Source: an uncultured Clostridia bacterium (GTDB lineage Bacteria > Bacillota > Clostridia > Christensenellales > Borkfalkiaceae). Taken from it: 64,000 nucleotides of DNA. Location of the stretch: NCBI GenBank assembly GCA_934247225.1, contig CAKQJE010000009.1:1-64000 (forward strand). Reading direction: 5' to 3'. How positions within the stretch are numbered: position 1 is the first letter of the stretch; every line of letters starts with the position of its first letter. Positions 7,915 to 13,018 of the stretch are shown in pieces. A model generated the notes under the pieces. The model worked only from the letters and a program-made list of their open reading frames with translations, ran no database searches and was not told the DNA's origin. Both the position numbers and the translations under genes were made by a program.

Positions 7915-8054
7915 CCTGTCAGGAGTGCGGCGGGAAAATGAATGATAGCATATCCGCACTCCATTCAGGAGAAGTACGCTTTTCAGCGTTTGCTGTTGCC
8001 CCTTTGCACGTTCTCCGTGCTTTGACCTCTCTCTTGCCGATGACCTAAGGGGCA
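7915..8054. other. Highly structured intergenic region (candidate origin, packaging signal or leader RNA)
   Basis: Four stem-loops follow one another: GGAGTGCGG (7922-7930) with CCGCACTCC (7954-7962); ACGCT (7976-7980) with AGCGT (7985-7989); and TGCCCCTT (7997-8004) with AAGGGGCA (8047-8054), which encloses GCACG (8006-8010) with CGTGC (8016-8020). The first stem is flanked by two short related palindromes, CTCC-N6-GGAG and CTCC-N5-GGAG. No gene covers it. It lies downstream of the leftward promoter, so it is either transcribed leader RNA or a DNA site. Confidence 0.6.
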
Positions 8055-8064
8055 TATCGTTTAA

Positions 8065-8205
8065 TTACCTTATGAGAGAATTTATATATACTATCAACGC
8101 AACAATCGCGAAGCACCCTACCGAGAACGCTATTTTCTTCACACTCTCTTTCCTCTCGTATCGCTTTATTGCTCTTTCCTCTGCCGTCAGATTTTCCCGT
8201 TTCAT
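8065..8205 (-). CDS. 46-residue membrane peptide, first gene of the leftward transcript
   Basis: ATG at 8205 follows a strong AGGAGA site, and the stop is TAA at 8065-8067. The product has a highly charged N-terminal half (Lys, Arg, Glu to about residue 24), then a membrane segment (about 24-42). It lies directly downstream of the perfect leftward promoter and of the operator palindrome, so it is the gene most directly controlled by the repressor. The longer frame reaching 8275 starts upstream of the promoter and is unlikely. The function is unknown. Confidence 0.65.
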   Translation of the reverse strand: MKRENLTAEERAIKRYERKESVKKIAFSVGCFAIVALIVYINSLIR

Positions 8206-8218
8206 TGCCTTTCTCCTC

Positions 8219-8239
8219 AATATTGCGATACGCAATATT
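8219..8239. promoter_or_regulatory. Operator palindrome of the element repressor
   Basis: Nine-base arms AATATTGCG (8219-8227) and CGCAATATT (8231-8239) are perfect complements around ATA. The site covers the first transcribed bases of the leftward promoter and abuts the ribosome site of the 46-residue gene. The adjacent XRE repressor is the likely ligand. Half-site-like ATTGCG and CGCAAT also occur at 8254 and 8303. Confidence 0.7.
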
Positions 8240-8246
8240 TATTTGT

Positions 8247-8275
8247 ATTATAATTGCGTTTTGAAACATTGTCAA
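8247..8275 (-). promoter_or_regulatory. Perfect-consensus leftward promoter of the element
   Basis: On the minus strand TTGACA (8270-8275) and TATAAT (8247-8252) are separated by exactly 17 bases. The predicted start, near 8240, touches the operator. This should drive the whole leftward block when not repressed. Confidence 0.85.
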
Positions 8276-8314
8276 GCGATTTTCATAAAAAATCTTTCAA
8301 TTCGCAATTTTTTT

Positions 8315-8342
8315 TTGAAATTTGATTATAAGGTGTTATAAT
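8315..8342 (+). promoter_or_regulatory. Promoter of the repressor gene
   Basis: TTGAAA (8315-8320) and TATAAT (8337-8342) with a 16-base spacer, 22 bases before the repressor ATG. It diverges from the leftward promoter, giving a two-promoter switch. Confidence 0.7.
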
Positions 8343-8364
8343 ACAACTCAAGGAGAAATACACT

Positions 8365-8712
8365 ATGAAGCTAAAAGAACTTCGTTTAAAAGCGAAATAC
8401 ACCCAAAAAAACATTGCCGAAAAGCTTGATATTCCGTTAAATACATACACACAATATGAGCTTGGCAATAGAGAACCGACAGTTTCGACACTCATAAAAA
8501 TAGCAAACATATACAACGTTTCTCTCGACTATCTTCTTGAAAATTCAAAAGCACCACAAAAGAAAAGTGAGTTTACCTTGCAGGAAGAAGAACTTATCGA
8601 TATGTTCCGAGAGCTGTCCGACGAAAACAAAGAAGTTATTATCCGGAACTTCTACATTCTTTTAAACCCCGACAAACGAGAAAATTACGAAATATTAAAA
8701 TACATTAAATAG
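8365..8712 (+). CDS. XRE-family (cI-like) transcriptional repressor
   Basis: This 115-residue protein has an N-terminal helix-turn-helix of the XRE/cro-cI type (residues about 5-58: the TQKNIAEKL and YTQYELGNREP motifs followed by SLDYLL). A helical tail of 50 residues probably dimerises. There is no LexA-like self-cleaving peptidase domain, so induction would need another route. ATG at 8365 follows AAGGAG. It is transcribed away from the leftward block, next to a 21-base palindrome, as expected for the lysogeny repressor of a small prophage or integrative element. Confidence 0.88.
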   Translation: MKLKELRLKAKYTQKNIAEKLDIPLNTYTQYELGNREPTVSTLIKIANIYNVSLDYLLENSKAPQKKSEFTLQEEELIDMFRELSDENKEVIIRNFYILLNPDKRENYEILKYIK

Positions 8713-8725
8713 GAGATTTACAATT

Positions 8726-9658
8726 ATGGGAAAATGCGAATACTGTGGGAAATCCACACCGTTCAAAATGCCGTTATGCAAAGAGCATTACGATATGCAG
8801 CAAGCGGGAACACTCAAAAAAGATTCATATGGAAACTGGATCTTGACTAAGCCAAAGAAAGAAGCCAAAGAAGAAGTAAAAACAACAGAAATTACATACG
8901 AAAAATGTATTGTTTGCGGAGCAGAATCAAACGGACGTCCGCAATGCGCCGATTGTTACAATGAAACGCTTGACTTTATGGATGGTTTAGATAAAAATAC
9001 AAGAGCCTACGAATTAAGAGACTATTATTATAACCTAAAAGACAGAATTTACAGAATTAAAAATTACGAATATGTAAAATCAAACTGTAACAAACTTATT
9101 GCAATAGCAATTCAAAATAAAAAAACAAATTCCGATCAATATTTAACAGATATCGTCTACAAAGACATTGCAAAAATATTTGAATCGAAAAAACAAAAAG
9201 AAGGCACAGAAAAAACAGAAACAAAAAGTGACGAAGATAACAGTAACGACGAAAATAAAGAACGTCTCATTCTTACATATGACGGACATATGGTAAAAAG
9301 TAATATGGAAATGGATATAGACGATATCCTTTGGAGCGCAAATATAATTCACGCATATGGAAAATCAATAATTGAATTTACAGAAAGAAAAAAATGCGAT
9401 TGGTTTATTCCGATTATCGGCAGCGGACCTTATCAAGGAATATACGTTGAGTATTGGGGAATGAAAACAGCCAAATACTTAAAAGACAGACAAGAAAAAG
9501 AAGAATTATATAAAAAATACAAAGTACCTTACGTCGGAATAGAAAAAGACGCTCCAAACAATAAAAATAATTTCAGAGATATTCTTATCCGTGAAATTCG
9601 AGAAAAAGCAAAAGAAAATTTCAAATTTATGCCGATATGGTGCAACCCCGAAAAATAA
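8726..9658 (+). CDS. Zinc-ribbon protein with PD-(D/E)XK nuclease-like C-terminal domain
   Basis: This 310-residue protein starts 14 bases after the repressor, with an AGGAGA site. Two Cys clusters lie at the N-terminus (CEYCG...CKEH, residues 4-20; CIVCG...CADC, about 72-87), both zinc-finger-like. A Lys/Glu linker (about 150-185) leads to a C-terminal domain with DGHMVKS, an Asp in CDWFIP and a Glu in IYVEYWG, then ELYKKYKVPYVGI. This order resembles the PD-(D/E)XK fold found in VSR-like and helicase-associated nucleases. The canonical Lys is not where expected, so activity is uncertain. Position in the immunity region suggests a cargo or defence role. Confidence 0.65.
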   Translation: MGKCEYCGKSTPFKMPLCKEHYDMQQAGTLKKDSYGNWILTKPKKEAKEEVKTTEITYEKCIVCGAESNGRPQCADCYNETLDFMDGLDKNTRAYELRDYYYNLKDRIYRIKNYEYVKSNCNKLIAIAIQNKKTNSDQYLTDIVYKDIAKIFESKKQKEGTEKTETKSDEDNSNDENKERLILTYDGHMVKSNMEMDIDDILWSANIIHAYGKSIIEFTERKKCDWFIPIIGSGPYQGIYVEYWGMKTAKYLKDRQEKEELYKKYKVPYVGIEKDAPNNKNNFRDILIREIREKAKENFKFMPIWCNPEK

Positions 9659-9661
9659 AAT

Positions 9662-9693
9662 TAACTAAATTTTTAGGCTTAAAAATTTAGTTA
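9662..9693 (+). terminator. A+T-rich hairpin between the nuclease-like gene and the integrase gene
   Basis: Arms of 14 bases (9662-9675 and 9680-9693) are perfect complements around GGCT. The stem is almost all A-T and no long T-tract follows, so termination may be weak. It could equally be a regulatory site ahead of the integrase. Confidence 0.5.
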
Positions 9694-9746
9694 GTTTATC
9701 AAGCTTTGTTTATAGTATAATATCCTTTACGAAAGGGAGAAATACT

Positions 9747-11102
9747 ATGGATTCGCTATTAGAAAAAATTTATCAAAACAACGTAGACATTCAGTCTAAG
9801 GCATTACAAACAATAGCATTGATCAATCAGATCAGGAGCAATCAGGACAATATAGTCGCTGTTAAATTCGATAAATTTTCTCAACAAACCGAATCAGACC
9901 TAAACGAAGTGCAATTAAATGCACTTCTCGAACTGCAACAAATTTCCCAAAAGGTGCAATTAAATGCACCTCAGAATACAGAAAACTTAAATGAAACAAT
10001 AGAGAATTTAGCATTGAATTTCACAAATAAGGAGATAAATTCAATGCCAAAGGAAATAAAAAAACAATTTAAACTCGGTCGTATAAGAACTGGAATAAGA
10101 AGAAAAGAAAACGGATCATATGAAATACGTTGCCGCATAAACGGAATTGATTTCTCTGCTACAAGTAAATTCCTTGACGAAGCAAAATTTAAATTTATTG
10201 AAAAATTAAAAGATTATTGTAAAAACCAACAAACTGCCGATTCTGTTTCGGCAATCAGGCTCAATAAAGCTTTAGAACCTCGTTCGGAAATAATTTTTAA
10301 AGACTACACTTTAAAATGGCTTGAAATAGCAAAAAAACCGTACATAAAGGAAACAACGTATAAAAGCTATTTAGAATCGTTCAATTTTCATATTTTCCCG
10401 AAATTCGGAAACAGAGATTTAAGAACAATAAAACAACTTGAAATTCAAGCATTCATAAACGAATTTGAAGATCGTAAACGCACTGCAAAAAAACTATATC
10501 AACTCTTATCGGCTATATTCGATTATGCCGTTGTAGACGAAATAATTTCTCGTTCACCAATGGCAAAAGTAAGAATTCCGGTATACGAGCAAATTCACGG
10601 CACACCGTTGACACGCGCCGAAGAAAAAATTTTCGTTGATAATCTCAAAAGTAATAACGAAGATTTATATTTGCAAGCGTTTGTTTTTATTCTCTACACC
10701 GGGCTTCGCCGTTCCGAACTCTCGTCAGTTAAAATTGACGATATATGGGTAACCGTCACAACCGGCAAACAAAGGAAAGGTAAAAGCGAAAAAAGAAGAC
10801 GAATTCCGATTAGTCCTATGCTTAAAAAGGTTTTACCTTTAATCGACGTAAACGGCATAACCGCTTTAAAAACAGAGCCACTTACAAGACATTTTAAACT
10901 TATGTCTCCGAATCACCATTTGCACGATTTAAGGCATACCTTTATTACGCGTTGTCAGGAATGCGGTATTCAAAGAGAGATCGTTTCTTTGTGGGCAGGA
11001 CACGCCGCCGATTCGTCTATTACGTCCGTTGTTTACACACACTTAGAACGTTTTGAGGACAATCAACTCAAAGAAATTCAGAAATATTCTTATATTTTAT
11101 AA
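9747..11102 (+). CDS. int: Tyrosine recombinase (integrase) with unusual N-terminal extension
   Basis: This 451-residue protein comprises an unrecognised Gln/Asn-rich extension (1-99), an arm-type DNA-binding domain (about 105-150), a SAM-like core-binding domain (about 185-285) and a catalytic domain. Catalytic residues are visible: Arg in TGLRRSEL, His-x-x-Arg in HDLRHTF, His in WAGHA and Tyr in VVYTHLE. ATG at 9747 has an AAAGGGAGA site. A second ATG at 10044, in frame, has its own AAGGAGA site and would give a 352-residue protein of normal family length. Two palindromes (9906-9971) lie in the extension's coding sequence. The gene abuts the attachment site, as usual for integrases of tRNA-targeted elements. 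Confidence 0.93.
   Translation: MDSLLEKIYQNNVDIQSKALQTIALINQIRSNQDNIVAVKFDKFSQQTESDLNEVQLNALLELQQISQKVQLNAPQNTENLNETIENLALNFTNKEINSMPKEIKKQFKLGRIRTGIRRKENGSYEIRCRINGIDFSATSKFLDEAKFKFIEKLKDYCKNQQTADSVSAIRLNKALEPRSEIIFKDYTLKWLEIAKKPYIKETTYKSYLESFNFHIFPKFGNRDLRTIKQLEIQAFINEFEDRKRTAKKLYQLLSAIFDYAVVDEIISRSPMAKVRIPVYEQIHGTPLTRAEEKIFVDNLKSNNEDLYLQAFVFILYTGLRRSELSSVKIDDIWVTVTTGKQRKGKSEKRRRIPISPMLKKVLPLIDVNGITALKTEPLTRHFKLMSPNHHLHDLRHTFITRCQECGIQREIVSLWAGHAADSSITSVVYTHLERFEDNQLKEIQKYSYIL
9906..9971. repeat. Twin palindromes inside the integrase reading frame
   Basis: GAAGTGCA (9906-9913) and TGCACTTC (9920-9927) flank ATTAAA; AGGTGCA (9952-9958) and TGCACCT (9965-9971) flank the same ATTAAA. The two sites are 45 bases apart and encode the repeated peptide VQLNA. 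Matching palindromes with an identical centre look like paired protein-binding sites. Confidence 0.6.
10029..10046 (+). promoter_or_regulatory. Internal ribosome site and start codon for a shorter integrase
   Basis: AAGGAGA (10029-10035) lies eight bases before an in-frame ATG (10044-10046). It would give a 352-residue integrase beginning just before the arm-binding domain, close to the usual family length. Confidence 0.6.
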
Positions 11103-11241
11103 ATTTCTTTCCCAATGGTTTCCCGACGAAAAACAAAAAAATAGCAATATTGCGTTACACAAAGAATAAAAACGCTTTACGCAATACTTCACGTTTACTA
11201 AATTAAGCACTTAATGCTTATTATACGCTGAAAAGGGTCAT
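11103..11241. other. Integrase-to-attachment-site region with possible arm-type sites
   Basis: This gap has no gene. It contains AATATTGCG (11146-11154), identical to the half-site of the repressor operator at 8219; a related CGCAATAC (11183-11190); and a small palindrome TAAGCA...TGCTTA near 11205-11221. Short repeats between an integrase gene and its attachment core are typical integrase or excisionase binding sites. Confidence 0.4.
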
Positions 11242-11296
11242 CTCAAAATCCCGTGGTAGCGATACCGTGTCGGTTCGACCCCGACCAGCGGCACCA
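11242..11296 (+). pseudogene. 3' half of tRNA-Leu(CAA): right attachment site
   Basis: The segment runs from the anticodon loop (CTCAAAA, anticodon CAA at 11244-11246), through the 3' anticodon strand TCCCG, a type II variable arm (GGTA-GCGA-TACC, 11255-11266), T-arm (GTCGG-TTCGACC-CCGAC), acceptor strand CAGCGGC, discriminator A and encoded CCA (11294-11296). The 5' half is missing: bases before 11242 do not pair with the anticodon stem. Loss of identity at the anticodon loop places the recombination crossover there. The intact tRNA gene should lie beyond the left edge of the window. Confidence 0.85.
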
Positions 11297-11337
11297 AATA
11301 AAAAGAGAACAAGGTTCACCTTGTTCTCTTTTTATTT
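11296..11337 (+). terminator. Native terminator of the tRNA-Leu gene
   Basis: A perfect 19-base inverted repeat (11296-11314 and 11319-11337) around TTCA, with A-rich 5' and T-rich 3' flanks. It directly follows the tRNA CCA, so it belonged to the original tRNA gene and marks chromosomal DNA to the right of the element. It can act in both directions. Confidence 0.85.
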
Positions 11338-11618
11338 GTGTCGTTACGGAGGGGGCGAACTCGTTCGTCAATTTGCCGAAAGGCAAATTTTTGCCGTAGG
11401 CTCCCGCTTGCGGGAAACGGCAATCCCTGAAAGGCACCGACCAGCGGCATATTTTTGTTTTCCCAAATTTTCCCAACTTGTTACTCTGTTAAAATTATAA
11501 AAAGAATTCCCGCAAGTAACTGTAAATCCTGCGGGAAAAAGAAATTATTTTCTTTCGTTGATTTTATTATATCCGTTTGCCGACGACAAGTCAACCAAAC
11601 CATCGCGAAAATCTCAAA
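11338..11618. other. Gene-free region with hairpin cluster and second tRNA acceptor fragment
   Basis: No credible gene lies here. Hairpins follow closely: CGAAC/GTTCG at 11356-11367; ATTTGCC-GAAA-GGCAAAT at 11371-11388; and TTGCCGT (11391-11397) with ACGGCAA (11417-11423), enclosing CCCGC/GCGGG. At 11437-11449 thirteen bases repeat the tRNA-Leu T-stem and acceptor strand (11281-11293). It may be the remains of an earlier insertion or a structured RNA. The part from 11496 holds the terminator of the amidohydrolase gene. Confidence 0.5.
11496..11537 (-). terminator. Terminator of the amidohydrolase gene
   Basis: TTCCCGCA (11507-11514) pairs with TGCGGGAA (11530-11537). On the minus strand the stem is followed by TTCTTTTTAT. 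It lies about 80 bases after the amidohydrolase stop codon. Confidence 0.7.
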
Positions 11619-12905
11619 TTATACAATATATTTGTCAAGTTCGCTTTTGATTTTCTTATTGATTTTATTCTTCGGGGTATCGATGATTTTACCTCTGACG
11701 ATAACAGTTTTTATATTTTCGAGCGTTTGCAGATTTTCCAAAGGATTTTCCGCCGTGAATATCATATCGGCAGACTTTCCCTCTTCTATCGTTCCCGTTA
11801 TGCTGCCTATGCCCGCCATTTCGGCGCTCAAAGCCGTTGCCGAATATAAGGCAAATTTGTTCGAAACGCCTACGTATTTATGAAAATAGCACAGCTCTCG
11901 CCAAAAATCGTACTGCGTAACCCACGGGCAACCGACATCGTTTCCGAGAACTACGGGGATGTCGTTTTCGATAGCCGCTTTCGCGCAATCTACAATTCCC
12001 TCGAACACGACGTTGCCGTTATATTGTTCGATTTCGGAAGCATTTGAAAGCGACCTGTCGAATAAAGCGTAAGGAATTGCCGGCGAAATCGTCGTACAAA
12101 GAAAAGCTCCTTTTTCTTTAAACAATCCGATTATTTCTTCGGACGGTTTTGCACCGTGTTCGATAGAATCGACGCCGTTTTCGAGCGCGAGCTTTACACC
12201 CGCGAGCGATTCGACGTGCGCGGCGACTTTATACCCGAGCTTATGCGCCTTATCGCAAACCTCTTTCACCATCTCGGCGGACATTTTAACCTCGCCCGGA
12301 ACGCCTTTTTCTTTCGCGTCAAGAACGCCGCCCGTTATCATAAGCTTGATTAAATCGACGTTTTGTTCTTTACATTTATCGATATGCCTTAACGCCTCTT
12401 CCGTGCTTTTAGCCGCAACGGCAACGGAACCCGCCATATGTCCGCCGGGAACCGACAAACCTTGATTCGAAGCTAAAATTCTCGGTCCGACTTTACGTCC
12501 CGACGAGATATCGTCTCTCAGTTTTCCGTCGAAATCGGCAAGACCGCCGACCGTACGAATAGTGGTTACGCCGCTTAAAAGTTCCTTTTTCGCAAAACCG
12601 CAAACAAGCTTATAAGCAATCGCACGAGTTAAACCGTTGCTCATTATTTTTTTAACGAGCTTTTCGTTATCTCTTTGTTTTTTCTGCGGTTTTCCGTTAC
12701 CGGCGAGATGAACGTGCATATTTATAAGCCCGGGCATAACGAATTTTCCGCCCGCGTCCACGATTTTATAATTATTCAAATCGACTTCATTCTGTTTCGG
12801 CAAAGCCGTAATTTTTCCGTCATCGACAAGTATACAATGCCCCTCGATAACTTCCATATCTTTTTTTCCGTTTAAAATTTTACAGTTTGTAACGGCGTAT
12901 TTCAT
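11619..12905 (-). CDS. Metal-dependent amidohydrolase (imidazolonepropionase/prolidase-like)
   Basis: This 428-residue cytoplasmic enzyme belongs to the amidohydrolase superfamily. It has the metal-binding HVH (64-66), a Lys in DLIKLM (K187) likely to be the carbamylated bridge, His230 (AAHVES), His250 (SIEHG) and Asp323 (GNDVG), all in canonical order, plus the two-part beta-sandwich formed by N- and C-termini (the ending VIVRGKII is typical). Relatives hydrolyse cyclic amides or Xaa-Pro/Arg/Lys dipeptides; the substrate cannot be read from sequence. ATG at 12905. It is monocistronic and is the first chromosomal gene beyond the element. Confidence 0.85.
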   Translation of the reverse strand: MKYAVTNCKILNGKKDMEVIEGHCILVDDGKITALPKQNEVDLNNYKIVDAGGKFVMPGLINMHVHLAGNGKPQKKQRDNEKLVKKIMSNGLTRAIAYKLVCGFAKKELLSGVTTIRTVGGLADFDGKLRDDISSGRKVGPRILASNQGLSVPGGHMAGSVAVAAKSTEEALRHIDKCKEQNVDLIKLMITGGVLDAKEKGVPGEVKMSAEMVKEVCDKAHKLGYKVAAHVESLAGVKLALENGVDSIEHGAKPSEEIIGLFKEKGAFLCTTISPAIPYALFDRSLSNASEIEQYNGNVVFEGIVDCAKAAIENDIPVVLGNDVGCPWVTQYDFWRELCYFHKYVGVSNKFALYSATALSAEMAGIGSITGTIEEGKSADMIFTAENPLENLQTLENIKTVIVRGKIIDTPKNKINKKIKSELDKYIV

Positions 12906-12935
12906 AAAAACCTCCGTATCTTCGGTTTATTTATT

Positions 12936-12972
12936 ACAAAAAACGGGTTCGACAATATAATCGAACCCGTTT
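12936..12972 (-). terminator. Terminator of pckA
   Basis: Perfect 12-base arms (12941-12952 and 12961-12972), loop of eight, followed on the minus strand by TTTTTTG. It lies between pckA and the amidohydrolase gene. Confidence 0.85.
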
Positions 12973-13018
12973 CGGTTTAGCGTTTATCTGAAAGCTTAAA
13001 TCGTTTTTTCAGGCGAAA

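Larger units (their letters stand above)
1..11296. mobile_element. Right part of a small integrative element (phage-like) in tRNA-Leu(CAA)
   Basis: The right boundary is set by the 3' half of a tRNA-Leu(CAA) gene (11242-11296) followed by that tRNA's own terminator. Just inside it lie a tyrosine integrase, an XRE repressor, an operator and divergent promoters, the usual lysogeny module of a temperate element. The leftward genes are short, tightly packed and mostly unrecognised. They run from DNA-binding-like and basic proteins to secreted and membrane-anchored proteins. The DNA, especially 8300-11240, is clearly more A+T-rich than the chromosomal part. The left end, with the intact tRNA, is outside the window. 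A filamentous phage is possible, but no Zot/pI ATPase or HUH Rep is visible; a mobilisable element is the alternative. Confidence 0.85.

Noticed and set aside
8045..8275. 76-codon minus-strand frame beginning at 8275
   Set aside because: Its start lies upstream of the predicted transcription start and has no ribosome site; the 46-codon frame from 8205 in another frame has both.
11243..11476. 77-codon minus-strand frame across the tRNA fragment
   Set aside because: It reads through the antisense of the tRNA-Leu fragment and its terminator, a common false gene next to tRNA attachment sites.
11455..11883. 142-codon plus-strand frame overlapping the end of the amidohydrolase gene
   Set aside because: Antisense to the conserved C-terminus of the amidohydrolase; no ribosome site.
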